Counted from the first letter of the stretch, positions 37,239 through 48,505 are shown. The stretch is 64,000 bases of DNA from Primulina eburnea (GCF_022965805.1 NC_133108.1:41486051-41550050); one strand, 5' to 3'. Notes: generated by a model from the sequence alone, not told the origin. Translations and numbers: made by a program.

Positions 37239-37605
37239 GAGGTTTTTTTTCTAACAAACCTTCTTATGAAATATAGAAAATTCACAATTCTCACCCAAGA
37301 AAATTAAATAGACATCTTAGACCTTAGCCTTTTATAAAAGTTGCACGAACACCCTGCACCAACTGGAAATCTGACGAGTTGAACAGCCTGATATGTGACT
37401 TGTAGCAAATCGAGTTTTCTTTCTAACTGTTTGGACCGCTGGTCATTTTTATCATTGGTCTATGAGATATCATCAAAATACTTCAAGCAAGAGGTGTTTG
37501 TGCAACTTTTATAAAATGTTAGAGTCTAATATGTCCATTTAATTTTCACATGGGAGAAGTGTGTATTTTCGATATTTCCAGAGGAGGGTTTGTTACAAAA
37601 ATCTC
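37239..37605. mobile_element. MITE with ~100-bp inverted ends, Mutator-like, in GST pseudogene intron 4
   Basis: The left end (GAGGTTTTTTTTCTAACAAACC) and the reverse complement of the right end (GAGATTTTTGTAACAAACC) match, and similarity continues for about 100 bp to ttttataaaagttgcac. It is flanked by tccctttata (37229-37238 and 37606-37615), a 9-10 bp duplication. It is absent from the matching intron of the intact gene. Confidence 0.85.
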
Positions 37606-39479
37606 TCCCTTTATACGTCGCGTAAACTGATTATTTTGGAACTAAGGACCACCTTTCTTCTGCGAAAAGAAAAAGAAAGGGAAAATAATTTCAAATCATG
37701 TGGTTGGTACCCCACTGTTATAGTTTAATCTAAATTCTTGAAAGGCATCTCTTCAAAATCCATGTGATTATTGTTATTACTATCATTTCTTTTTTTGCTG
37801 AATTTTCTCGTGTTGGCATGATAAATGTTGTATAGCAGGATATGATCTATTGTCAGATGGCAATGAACTTATTAGTTAGTCAAGGCACTGGATGCTCCAT
37901 CCCACTTACCTTTATCATTTCTCTTTTGTGGGTTACATCATTAGAGCATAATGACCAAGTCATTGGAGAGAGCCTATATTTGATTAAGTATGTCGATGGC
38001 AATTTTGATGGACCGGCTCTGCTACCTGATGTAAGATATATTTTGAGTTCTCTTTTTCTAAATGTAGTCCTTTCCTTCCTCACATTGTTGTTTTTCATAT
38101 AAGTAAATCTCAATGTGAGAGCACAGCAGGATCCGGCGAAGCAGAAATTAGCTAAGCAGTTGGTATCCTATATTGATTCTTTAATTAAAAAAAATGTATC
38201 ATTCAAGGGAGACTCTGCAGAAGCAGCTGGTATTCTTATAGCACGTCTCATTTTTACTTCATGAATCTAGGTGTTTTGATATTGATTGGTTTTAAATTGT
38301 ATGAATATTTTTTGTCATACAGCTGCTGGATTTGATTATCTGGAAACTAGCCTTCATAAGTTTAAGGATGGACCATTCATCCCTTGTCAGTTCGGTCACG
38401 TAAGTGATTTTTTATCCCCCAAGGTTCCCCTTTCGTATGAATATAATGAATTGAACTCCAAAAGAGGAAAAGCACAAAAAAGAAAAAGCTTGGGCAGCAA
38501 CATTAATCATTAATACTTTTTTATTTATAAATTTTTATTTATGAATAAAAGAGAAGCTTAGTTAACTCTTTAGAACTTAGAGAGAGTTGTTTCAAAATTC
38601 TGAGTTGGTTTATGGATAATAAAATTAATGTGATTGGTAATGCTTGATGATGTGTAATATTTGTTAGAAAAAGTAGTGTGCACAAAAAGGTGATCAGAAT
38701 TTCCTACAACGATATTTTACGATTAAAACTGTATGTGTTTTTCTCGATTCTGGAACTATTTTCATCATTATGGATGAGTGGAAGCTGAACCGCTCTTTGA
38801 TGACCTAATGTTTTTTCAGTGGTAAACTGCGTGACTGGTTAGTTTACCTTCTGCAGGAGAGCTTGTTTTTAGCTTGGTATTCGTCTGATTAATGTCAATC
38901 TGTGTACAGGTAGATGTTGTTTATGCTCCATTTGTAGAGAGGATTAAAATCACTTTCCAAATAATATTTAAACATGATTTTATGCCGGCAGGCCAATGCT
39001 CGCAGCATGGATTGAGGTATTAAATCCATTTATTGTTTCTTCACAATGAAAGGTCTTAACGCGCTAAAACGTGCATTGTTATCTTGAATCTGTTGATGCC
39101 TTGTGCCTCAGCAGTATGGTGTTTTTGTGGTTATATATCCGGTGGTTTGCACTTTGATTAGCAGTTGATTGAGAATAGCAAAACAGAGGCTATCTTCTTA
39201 TATGCAGTGTTGTAATCTTTGTCCAGGCAATAAACAAGATTGATGCTTACGAGCCAACAAAGTGTGACCCCGAAAGACTCGTGAGTCGTGATATGGAAAA
39301 ACGTTATTTGCTTTCTGTCTAAAACCCGCAAAATTTTTGTCTTTGCGTTGATCTTTTGTGATATTCACATGGATTGATTTACATTTTCATATGCAGGGTG
39401 AAGGTTAAATAAGTTGCGATGACATACAGTGTGAAATCTATGAGAGTTCATATTGTTCTGATATGTAGTGCGTTGTCGG

Positions 39480-39653
39480 CAGTGGCGGAGCCAAAAATAT
39501 AATTGTCCGCTCTAGAATTTTAAAGTATAAAATATTTTAATATTTTAAATTGATCTACACGGATTAATATCATATTATTTCAAAATTGTTCAAAATTTAC
39601 ATATAATTTTTTTAAAAAAAATTGGGCCACCCGAGCATGTGGCTCCGCCACTG
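39480..39653. mobile_element. hAT-like MITE with CAGTGGCGGAGCCA ends
   Basis: 174 bp from CAGTGGCGGAGCCA to TGGCTCCGCCACTG: an inverted terminal repeat of about 14 bp. It is flanked by gttgtcgg / gttatcgg, an 8-bp duplication with one mismatch, as in the hAT superfamily. Confidence 0.85.
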
Positions 39654-40061
39654 GTTATCGGCCTTTGTTGTGTGTTATTTTATATAATGTTGGAAATTAA
39701 GGTTGCAATGGGTATGTCCTTGTTCAAATATGCTGCAATATTCAAATTTTTACGACAATTATTTATATTTCTTCTCTAGTTTACGAAGGAATTTAAATAT
39801 CATAAATATACGACGATAGATTATTTCTTTCTGTAGTTAATTTGCAATAACTTTTAAAATTTGCGCTGTCAAGCTCTGTTTTTTTTTTTTTTGTATATTA
39901 ATTTATATTTTAGTTAAGTTTAATACATATATCAGATTTATTTTCTAACATTTAATTTATGTAAATGGAAATTATTCTTGACATTGTAACAAATGCACAT
40001 TCGAAAACTGAATTTGCGAATGATATATTTTTCAGTCTGGGTAATATCATAAATATTTATA

Positions 40062-40243
40062 CGAGCAGGTCTTTTGTGAGACGGTTTCACTAATCTTTAT
40101 CTGTGAGATGGGTCAACCCTACCGATATTCACAATAAAAAGTAATACTCTTAGCACAAAAAGTAATATTTTTCATGGATGATCCAAATAAGAGATTCATC
40201 TCACAAAATACGACCTATGAAATCGTCTCACACAAGTTTTTGC
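40062..40243 (+). mobile_element. MITE, GTGAGACGGTCTCAC family, with 9-bp TSD
   Basis: 182 bp, from cgagcaggtcttttgtgag to cacacaagtttttgc, flanked by atatttata (40053-40061 and 40244-40252). Confidence 0.85.
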
Positions 40244-40698
40244 ATATTTATAAATTACTATCATGTATTTAGCTACAGGCTGATTCTTTAATTGAAATTT
40301 AATTCCGTAAATATTTAATATATTAAAAGATATAAGCTCTGTAATTTTGTAAAAATGCCACCTAACAAATAGTTACTCTATATATATCAGAATTTTTTTT
40401 TTTAAGATTTGATAAATGTTGAAGTAATCCATTTCATCACGTTGCTTATTTTTTAATTAATCATAATTTTTAATTAATTTATAAAATATCCTTAATAAAC
40501 CGATATGATATGGTGACTCAACTCTTCATCTTCCTAAAAGCTATTTTTTTAATTAGATTTTCTATATTTTTATCCTAAAATATGCCACGCCCCACGTACA
40601 CCTCTTGATGCATACCCTTTTTTTCCAATTAAAAGGCCTAATTTTACACGATATCTGTATTCCGAGTCAATCAAGAAAGAAAGAACATATCAGATAAA

Positions 40699-41109
40699 AT
40701 GAGCAAAATCTGCATATCCAGCTGTGTGGATAACGAAAGATCTCCGGTCAGAGCCACCTATGTCAACCTCTACAAGTGGCCGGAATCCGATGCCGAGTTC
40801 GTGAAATCCGCCGCCGAGCATGGCTGCGCGCGGCTGCACAGTAGGGTGACGGACAGTATATCGTGCAGGCAGATGTACCTCAGAAGCTACACATTTTCAA
40901 GAGAAGAGAGACTGCTTGAAAAAACCCTGAAATGTCTCGTTAAGGTTAGGGAGTTGGTGGCGGCGGGAAGGAAATTACGGTGGCGCGTAGTGACGATGGA
41001 GGTGAAGGACTTTTCTGCTGCTGCGTTTAGAGCCATATTCCGGCAGCTTCGGTCCTGCGCTACGCCTGTAGATGTGGAGAAACGAGTGAAAAGGTTTATT
41101 CGTTTCTAA
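40699..41109 (+). CDS. Small basic plant protein of unknown function
   Basis: Single-exon ORF of 136 aa with GC content and codon use well above the surrounding AT-rich DNA, which supports a real gene. Visible blocks: a Ser/Cys-rich start, YVNLYKWPESDAEFVKSAAE, then SCRQMYLRSYTFSREE, then a Lys/Arg-rich helical C-terminal half (KTLKCLVKVRELVAAGRK). It has no signal peptide, membrane span or known catalytic motif. The blocks recall a family of short stress- or elicitor-induced plant proteins, but I cannot name it with certainty. The start was chosen as the first Met after a leader with in-frame stops. Confidence 0.75.
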   Translation: MSKICISSCVDNERSPVRATYVNLYKWPESDAEFVKSAAEHGCARLHSRVTDSISCRQMYLRSYTFSREERLLEKTLKCLVKVRELVAAGRKLRWRVVTMEVKDFSAAAFRAIFRQLRSCATPVDVEKRVKRFIRF

Positions 41110-41478
41110 TATGTTTCTGTATAAATTTAATACTGTGTCACGTCAATTTTCGATAATAATTAATAAAAGTTGGGACATTTGTGAATTTTAAGTGGTCGAA
41201 TGTTTCTTTTATTTATGTGCATTTTACGGCTGCTTTGCTTTGTATATATATTCATTCGGACTCCCATTTATTGTGTCACCGCAATCAAATTTGAAGATTT
41301 AACTGAAATTAGTAAGATTTTATTTGGCTTTTAGGACACAAATTTTGGATCCGAATCAAAGTATGCAACTTTGTGAATGAGTAAAATAAAATTGGAAAAA
41401 GAATCTCAATTATCTCTAAACAAGGTCTTGGTTTCTGGTTTTGCGAATAAACACATGACAATTTTTTTAGAAAAAAGA

Positions 41479-41681
41479 GCATGTTTTTGTAAGATGGTCT
41501 GATGAATCTTTATCTGTCAACTTTACCGATATTTACAATAAAAAGTAATACTCTTAGCATAAAAAATAATATTTTTTCATTGATGACCCAAATAAGAGAT
41601 TCTTCTCACAAAATATGACCCGTGAGCTCGTAAGCCGGCTAGATTCAATACAGCGGGTGCGTTTTATACAAGTTTTTGTCA
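41479..41681 (+). mobile_element. Degenerate MITE, GTGAGACGGTCTCAC family
   Basis: The core (acaataaaaagtaatactct, cccaaataagagattcttct) is intact. The left palindrome has lost part, and about 45 unrelated bases (from gctcgtaagccgg) replace the right palindrome before caagtttttgtc. Confidence 0.55.
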
Positions 41682-42439
41682 TTTAAAATTACTAACACAA
41701 CCATATTCCGATTTAAAAAAAAAAAAAAAAAGTGGCATTGATATCTCTCAAATCCAAACATGAACCGAAGAGATCCGGACCCAAAAGATTAATCCATCAC
41801 GATTGTTGGTAAAACTGAGGAGAAATTTGAGGTCATCCACCAGTGGAAATGGCTCAGCTAAATTACAATTGTCATAACAATAAACCTTTAGGTCATAAAG
41901 TAGTTGGCCTTTGTAATCATTTTTTGGAATCACTCTTATTTTATATATTAAAAAAAATACGTGAGACAATATTATATATTATCACGGTTCAATCGCGCTC
42001 TCAACATAAACAGTTATTCACGTTAACAAATACTTTTCAACGAATATTGTATATGCACATAGTTTAATTATTGCAAGTTTTGGGACCACTAATGTTCCAT
42101 ATAGTTTAGATATTTTATTTCGTGTGCACTTTATTTTATAAATAAAAATAAACTTATCTTAATTCGAAGGTATGTTCAAATTGAATTTGAACATTACATA
42201 CGTACGCTCGAGCATTTGCAAAGTGTTCGGGCTCGAATTATATTTTAAATTATTTTATATATTATTTATTTTATATTTGTTTCCCTACAAAAAATATATA
42301 ATTAACTACTTTATTTTAAATAAATAATAATTAAATTTATACCTATACACTACCAAAAACTCAAACCTCAAGAACATCAAATTTGTCTTATGTATTCAAT
42401 CGATATCGTAATTAACATCAAACTAGGTTATTGAATGCA

Positions 42440-42610
42440 AAAATTTATGTGAGACGGTCTTACAAGTCGTAATTTGTGAGACTGGTTTTTTATTTGGGTC
42501 ATACATGAAAAAATATTACTTTTTATGCTAAGAATATTACTTTTTATTGTGAATATCGATAGGATTGACCCGTCTCACAGATAAAAATTCTGAGACCGAG
42601 AGACCTGCTC
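42440..42610 (-). mobile_element. MITE, GTGAGACGGTCTCAC family
   Basis: gcaaaaatttatgtgagacgg at the left, core attactttttatgctaaga, right end gagacctgctc. Confidence 0.65.
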
Positions 42611-43110
42611 AAAGTGGAGCTAAGATATAAACGCTATCTCCCAATTCGTGATGTATTAACTAAACCAACAACATCCAGATTGCTTCAAGAATTTTCGGTT
42701 CTTTGTAGGAGTGAAGAAGCCTAATACTGTTGCGAAATAATTGGTGGGCTTTGGCATATTTAAAAAAAAATTTATATGCAAGGACAACATTGTGCAAACT
42801 TTCTGAATCAATAATAAAAAGATGAAAATTTGATCAGACATGGGTATGAAACTTGAGCAAAACTACAATCTTCACAACACTTAAAATTGAAAAAGTATGA
42901 AGAAATATAGAATTTTGTCCGACTATTATTCGAGACGAAAATATAGTACTCAAGGAGAATTGAAGTGAGAGAGAAACAGGTACACAGCTTAACTTCAAGA
43001 AAAATACATGTATATATTGACTAAAGAGAGTCAAAAATTTCAAATGTGAGCCTGGTGTAAAAAGAAAAAAAAGAGTAACATTTGAATCCCAGACTCAAAG
43101 CTCGAATTCT

Positions 43111-44406
43111 TCATCCCGGAGAGCCAACTCCGCTGCTTCTCAATTCATCCTCGTCATCAAGTAGAAAGTACTCGTTCATCTCCGCTGGCCTAAACATGTA
43201 AAAGATCACAGCATAAAATGCAAGACTGGCGATTTCCTCAGCTGCATTAGCCACCCACAGGTACTTGTAAGCGGCAATTGTCCGTAGTGCAAACACCACA
43301 ATCCTCGTGAAGAAAAGGTACCCGATAACTACAATGTTGAACTGCCTAAAAAGAGTCAGTTTTGCTAGATTCCTGGCAGCCTTCCCATCGGTCTTAGACG
43401 TCTCCCTCAATGACCTAATCGACCATACAATCGGAAAAATAATTGCACAACAACAGATGATATCCACCAACAGCAAAACCTGATTCCAAGCAACCCAATC
43501 CTTAATGAAAGGGCCTGTCTCCCCGATGACAACGGAAGCCACATTTGCCAAAACTTGCAATGGGATCACAATCATCAACACCTTCTTCTCCCTATCCTGT
43601 AAGAAATTCTTCAAGAACGACCACCCAGTACCAATCAAAATTATCACTGTAAACAACAAAACGACACTAATAAACTGAAAAATGTAAAACAACACATTCC
43701 ACCCATGCGGCGTTCCAGTAACTTTCACATAATGCTTATCCTCCGCCGCAGCCAACAAATTCAACGCCTTCATAATTACTAATAACCCCATCAAGGCGTG
43801 AATCCGATGGACAACCTTCCTATTTTTCAACGATACAAAAATCCAGAACCCAAAAAAAGCAAAATAAACAACTGAGAAACAAAAGTACAACGAGGGCAAC
43901 TGAGTTAGCCCGGCCGATAAATAATCCTTCACGTGGCCGTCGAAATTATAAAGCTCCGTGCGCACCTCCATCGACACCGTAGCTTCAGGAGCACAGTTTG
44001 CGAAGAAGAGCGAGTACTCACTCGGGGAAGTGATCGGATAAGAGCGCTCGAACGAGGAACTCGGCGTCGGAGACAGATCTCGAAAAGTGAAGAGGTGGGT
44101 AATGTATTTGGATTCAAGAACGCAGAAGGAAAAAATTTGTTCTAGTTCAATGAGGACTTGAATAAGAGATTCCTCAGATAGGAGGAAGAATCCGAGGTGG
44201 GAGAGATTGGCGGACGCGCCGGGGGAATCGACGGAGACCGAGGACACCGATATGTTGACTTGACCGGTGAAGGTGAATCCGAATCGCTGGAAGAGAATCA
44301 CGGGACGAGTATCGGAAGAAATCTTTATGGTTTTAATCTCGGCGGCCATGGGCGGAAGGATGACAATGAGGGAGAATACGAGGAAGAAGAAGGATAATTT
44401 CGTCAT
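43111..44406 (-). CDS. CAND7: Seven-transmembrane GOST / lung-7TM family protein (CAND6/CAND7 type)
   Basis: Intronless minus-strand gene, 431 aa from the chosen Met at 44406. A Met 22 codons upstream (44472) is rejected as start because a TATA-like box (44478-44483) lies only a few bases before it. The chosen start gives a clean signal peptide (TKLSFFFLVFSLIVILP). A lumenal domain of about 150 residues follows, then seven hydrophobic helices (about 172-193, 205-220, 238-259, 277-294, 308-330, 355-378, 385-406) and an acidic tail (LLDDEDELRSS). In Arabidopsis these are candidate G-protein-coupled receptors; their animal relatives GPR107/108 act in Golgi/endosome trafficking. The receptor role is unproven. 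CAND7 versus CAND6 is a guess. Confidence 0.88.
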   Translation of the reverse strand: MTKLSFFFLVFSLIVILPPMAAEIKTIKISSDTRPVILFQRFGFTFTGQVNISVSSVSVDSPGASANLSHLGFFLLSEESLIQVLIELEQIFSFCVLESKYITHLFTFRDLSPTPSSSFERSYPITSPSEYSLFFANCAPEATVSMEVRTELYNFDGHVKDYLSAGLTQLPSLYFCFSVVYFAFFGFWIFVSLKNRKVVHRIHALMGLLVIMKALNLLAAAEDKHYVKVTGTPHGWNVLFYIFQFISVVLLFTVIILIGTGWSFLKNFLQDREKKVLMIVIPLQVLANVASVVIGETGPFIKDWVAWNQVLLLVDIICCCAIIFPIVWSIRSLRETSKTDGKAARNLAKLTLFRQFNIVVIGYLFFTRIVVFALRTIAAYKYLWVANAAEEIASLAFYAVIFYMFRPAEMNEYFLLDDEDELRSSGVGSPG

Positions 44407-44475
44407 TTGGGTACGATGGAGACGGCTGAAGGCTGCTGATGTTCGGAGGAAGGAGTTGAATGTTGCGTGCACAGG

Positions 44476-44484
44476 GATTTATAT
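44476..44484 (-). promoter_or_regulatory. Probable TATA box of the CAND gene
   Basis: On the minus strand atataaatc, about 72 bp before the chosen start codon. Confidence 0.45.
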
Positions 44485-45589
44485 TCCGATAACGCCCCCA
44501 AGATCTGCATCGCCAGAAGGAAGCAATTCAAGTCAACTGCGACTTCCTACGAGAAAGAGGCAAATCAACAGTATGTTTGGACAAGGAAAAAAAAATAGAT
44601 TTAAAATTGAAATTATATCACTTTTTGGTTAAATTTTTAAACGTAATTTGAATTTTATTTTAACTATTAAAATCGATTTATTTTATATTAAAAAGATCTT
44701 CAATTAAAATTTTTAATATGATTTTTTTATTAACAATATTTATATAAATATTTCCATTTTTTATTAAAAAAAATTATTTTGAAGCATATATAAAATATTT
44801 TTAATTAAATACTTTTGTAGATAAATGTAAAAATTATAAAGTTTATCATTAAAAATAAAATATCAAATTTTGATAAATTCAGTTTTTACTATTGAAACAA
44901 CAAATTTTAATAGAAGCGTCTTATCTATAGAAGTTTTAACATAAATTATTTAAAATTGATATTTAAATAATTTTCTCAAAAATATATATGATATAAATGT
45001 TTGTGAATTGATCATATGTATTTTGGATTTTATTGTAATTTATATAAAAACATTTAAAATTTATAAATGATCTATAAAATTTATTAGTAAAAAACTTTTA
45101 TTTCTTTTCATGACCCAAATTCTACGAAATCCAATGAAATTTTACATATTTTGCAAAAATTTCACATAGCTAAATCAAATTGCACCAAATACTTATCTCT
45201 CCATCTTTTCAAACATTAAAATTGTATTTTCAACTTCAAATCCCACTGAATTTCCTTAAATTCCATGATTAAGGAAACACACTCTAAGGATCCTAGGATT
45301 GAAGAAATATCAATTAAATTCCCGTGTTTGTGGTATATTGCATTTGTATCCTCACTCTTTCAATAATATTCCGCTTCAGTCCTGATTAGATCATGTTATT
45401 ATTTTTAAAACATTAGAATTTAATGTGTCGCTTAAATTCCAACCAATCAATCATTTTCTTTCACCGATAATACGTATTTTATATTCATTTTTTGATGGAT
45501 GAATAATCATATTTGATACTCACGAAAAATTTAGGGTCTGATTCCAGCAAATGTCACTAATCCAGAAGCAGGTTTCGAAATAGCCCTGA

Positions 45590-45787
45590 CAGGGGCGGAG
45601 CCAGAAATCTGATTATACCCGGGCTAGAATATTAACCTCTAAAATCTTTTAATATTTTAAATTGATCTACCGGGCTAATATCAAATTTATCCAAAATTAT
45701 TAAAAAAATTACACATAATTTTTTTTAATTTTTTTTGGAACACCCGGGCTTTTAGCCCGGGTGAACAAATGAGTGCCTCCGCCCCTG
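45590..45787. mobile_element. hAT-like MITE with CAGGGGCGGAG ends
   Basis: 198 bp from caggggcggagcc to cctccgcccctg, flanked by a perfect 8-bp duplication agccctga (45582-45589 and 45788-45795). The inner sequence ttttaatattttaaattgatct is shared with the element at 39480. Confidence 0.9.
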
Positions 45788-47073
45788 AGCCCTGAGCCTG
45801 AAATCGCGAATAAGGTCGTTAGAAGTGGCCATGAGAGTGTCCTGGCCTAGCCCCTCCGACGCTCAAGTCATAGACTGAGGATATAAAGGGGAGCAGTTAA
45901 GGGTGCTGCTGAAAAATAATAATATGAATCCCTGAGTTATACACTCGAACCTGATATTTATAAGATAATACCTGAACCCTTGATGAGTCTGTCTTCTATT
46001 TGGACTTGAGATGAGCCAAGAACAGTGGACTCATCCATAAAATATGGATATTAAATGGGGATTTGTTATATGTTGTCGGTTGGACCTGTTAACATACAAA
46101 TACTATGTGTAAAATAAGTGGAGCTTTTTGGCGTTTGATTTGGCCCATTGATCGAAATGCTTAATTTTGTGGTGTGAAATTTGTTTCGTAAAACTCAATA
46201 GGATCCAGAAAGATCATTTTCAGCTCTCCTTTCAATTCACTGAAATTGGTAAAAGATCATCGTTTTGGAAAATTTGGTAGTTCGATGTATTATCATATAT
46301 AAATTCTTAAAATTTTTAGATTGAGACCAGGAGTTTAATGACACAGATTCAAAATAAGGAACCGTTGTCGGATCACACCGATTGGATAATCATTGTGTCT
46401 GTATTTCTCTCGTAATTATAAGCACAACATTTCGCGGGCTAAACACACGAAAATGCATGTAGAACAAGTCCAAGGAAGACCCACTATTATTGACCAAGTC
46501 ATCCAACAAGATGGTGAATTGTTAGACGACCATGATGATCCAAATCTAATGGTTAAAGGTCCCAACTCCATTGACAAAAAACATCGCGAGACAACATCAA
46601 GATACGATGAAATGCGCCGGGTCATATTTTTTCTATGAGATTTGTAAATTTGGAAATTCATTATAATCATGAAACATTAGACAATAAATATCATTATCTT
46701 TGTTTCTATAACTAATGTTATATTAATGTACTATGTAAATTATCGTTATTTCAAATATGAATATATCTACAACTAAGAGTGTAGCTGTCGCATGTGCTCG
46801 AGTGCATTGCTAGAAAAAGGGTCTTTTGGATGTGCTCTGCAATACCCCATTTGCCCCTCCTGGAATTACATGTCAGCACTTCTGAAAATAATAAGAAGCC
46901 AATGTGTATGGGCCACGTCAAGGGATTTTTGGGAATTCACTTCTTCAAGTTTGTCAGGTGTCATGTGATCAATCGATGCGGAATAAACCAAAAGGTTGTA
47001 TAAACAATGCGAAAGTGTATTGTATATAGATTTAGATATATGCATATACTGATAAGTAAAACATTTATATATT

Positions 47074-47256
47074 GAGTATGTCTCTTGTGAGACGCTCTCA
47101 CGAATCTTTATCTGTAAGATGGGTTAATCTTACCGAAATTCACAATATAAAGTAATATTTTTAGCATAAAAAACAATAATTTTTCATGAATGATCCAAAT
47201 ATAAAATCCGTCTCACAAACTACTACCCGTGAAATCGTCTCACACAAGTTTTTGCC
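47074..47256 (+). mobile_element. MITE, GTGAGACGGTCTCAC family
   Basis: 183 bp from gagtatgtctcttgtgag to cacacaagtttttgcc. The flanks are ttatatatt and ttacatatt, a 9-bp duplication with one mismatch. Confidence 0.8.
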
Positions 47257-47590
47257 TTACATATTTCCCTAAGATTTTAGTTTTTGTTGGTTCGAATGAT
47301 AATGTGTTCAAATGTCTTGAATTTGAAATCTCGCCAATGAAAAGATGAATATTGAAAAAACTTCTTGCACAATTAATGTTATTTAGCCCAAAAGTTTATC
47401 GTATACAACTGACACTGTTTGATTAGTTACATTTATAAATATTTTTCCTTAATAAATAAAGGCTAAAGAAATTTACCTAATTTTTCCCCTTATTTAAAAA
47501 ACTCTCTCTTGTCCCCTCATCTAATATTCTCAATGGTTCATTTTCGCACACAAACACACACAAGCACGGGTCTGCCATTTCTCTTCCATT

Positions 47591-48505
47591 ATGGCTATAA
47601 ATCTTGCATTATATGAATGTGAAGAGGAAGGATACATAGAGATGGAAATGACATATTCACCTTCGAACTCGCTCCATGTCACCGCAAATTCTTCCCCACA
47701 AAGCCAAGAATTTGAGTTCCAAATGCCTTCCACTTCCAATAGCACACAGCCCACCATTTCCACAGCTGATGAGCTCTTCTACAATGGCAAAATCCTCCCG
47801 CTCCACCTCACTCTTCGCCGGAAAATGGTCCAAGACATCCTCCTCCACCACGACACGGCCGCTGCCCCAGTTGAAGTTGCCAAGCAACCCTTACAAGAAG
47901 ATGCTAATAAGTTCACATTGCCATTGGATTCTTGCAGAGAGAGCTGCGAAATGGATCTTGATGACTGTTTATTCGAATGGCCTGTTGAATTCACCGGTTT
48001 CATCGATAATCACCCAACGAAAAGGTCTTGGTCCAAGAAACTTAAGCTGATCAAGAATTCCATTCTTGTGCAGAAGCTGAATTTTTTTTTCCATAAATCT
48101 GCTGGCGCAGTAACAGATGAGTCCTCCTGTGCCAAAGCAAATCCCAATTCAGAACCCCAAAACTTGCAGAAAACCGAGGAATGTTCGAATAAGTTAACCA
48201 CTTTTGCCAAGAAAAAACGGTTTGGATTCATTGGAAAGGATACAAATCAAACTGCAGATGCTGTAACAAAGATTAATACTGATAAAGGGGTCGAGGAAAA
48301 TGTGTGCAGGAAGTCAGTTTCTGATGCCAAGAATCAAAATTCTCCGGTCGAGTTCCTATCCTCGTCGAGTTCTTCTTCTTCGGTGCTTAAAAGGAGCAGC
48401 AGCGCCACTGAGATTGAGGGTTCAATAGAGGCAGCCATTTATCATTGCAAGAACTCTCAGCCGATTTTAGACAAGTTTCTTGATTGTTACTGTATAGATT
48501 TGTAG
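47591..48505 (+). CDS. Membrane-associated kinase regulator (MAKR/BKI1 family), MAKR3/4-like
   Basis: Single-exon gene, 304 aa. Family marks: an acidic start with YIEMEM (15-20), EFEFQM (40-45), then ADELFYNGKILPLHL (59-73). A Lys-rich stretch, KRSWSKKLKLIKNS (144-157), resembles the basic membrane hook of BKI1/MAKR proteins. A Ser-rich tail holds a run of eight serines and ends with EIEGSIEAAIYHCKNSQ, the position of the kinase-interacting motif. BKI1 sits at the plasma membrane and inhibits the brassinosteroid receptor kinase; MAKRs act on other receptor kinases in root and vascular development. Which MAKR this is cannot be told from the sequence; an EXO70H gene 14 kb on the right is compatible with MAKR4. 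Confidence 0.83.
   Translation: MAINLALYECEEEGYIEMEMTYSPSNSLHVTANSSPQSQEFEFQMPSTSNSTQPTISTADELFYNGKILPLHLTLRRKMVQDILLHHDTAAAPVEVAKQPLQEDANKFTLPLDSCRESCEMDLDDCLFEWPVEFTGFIDNHPTKRSWSKKLKLIKNSILVQKLNFFFHKSAGAVTDESSCAKANPNSEPQNLQKTEECSNKLTTFAKKKRFGFIGKDTNQTADAVTKINTDKGVEENVCRKSVSDAKNQNSPVEFLSSSSSSSSVLKRSSSATEIEGSIEAAIYHCKNSQPILDKFLDCYCIDL

Larger units (their letters stand above)
36450..39408 (+). pseudogene. Decayed tandem copy of the lambda GST gene
   Basis: Remnants of exons 2 to 10 lie in the same order as in the intact gene: about 36457-36512, 36603-36663, 37050-37128, 37937-38031, 38131-38230, 38324-38400, 38911-39016, 39229-39320, 39397-39408. The CPYA active site is still there. The copy is dead. 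The exon 2 acceptor CAG has become CAA and its donor GT has become GC, the exon 4 donor is lost, the exon 5 acceptor TAG has become TGG, and a 1-bp deletion near 38990 shifts the frame. No counterpart of the 11-nt first exon was found. A transposon-like insert sits in intron 4 (37239-37605) and another of unknown type after exon 3 (about 36695-36820). The upstream duplicated region may begin near 36120. Confidence 0.9.
39409..40698. other. Spacer with a hAT-like MITE and a GTGAGACGG MITE
   Basis: Two defined mobile elements (39480-39653, 40062-40243) in AT-rich DNA upstream of the small gene at 40699. Confidence 0.5.
41110..43110. other. Spacer with two MITE copies
   Basis: AT-rich; a degenerate copy at 41479-41681 and a full copy at 42440-42610. 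No gene. Confidence 0.5.
44490..47590. other. AT-rich spacer with a hAT-like MITE, a possible LTR scrap and a MITE
   Basis: Holds the CAND upstream region, the 45590-45787 element, a less AT-rich stretch at about 45800-46030 that looks like a decayed LTR (cctccgacgctcaagtc), and the MITE at 47074. A short ORF at 46393 has no recognisable features. Confidence 0.4.

Noticed and set aside
44407..44472. Upstream Met giving a 453-aa CAND protein
   Set aside because: It lies almost on the TATA-like box and precedes the natural signal peptide; the 22 extra residues are Arg/Thr-rich and unlike a secretory N-terminus.
46393..46638. 81-aa ORF
   Set aside because: No recognisable motif and AT-rich surroundings; probably chance.
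47530..48231. Minus-strand ORFs opposite the MAKR gene
   Set aside because: Shadows of the 304-aa coding frame.
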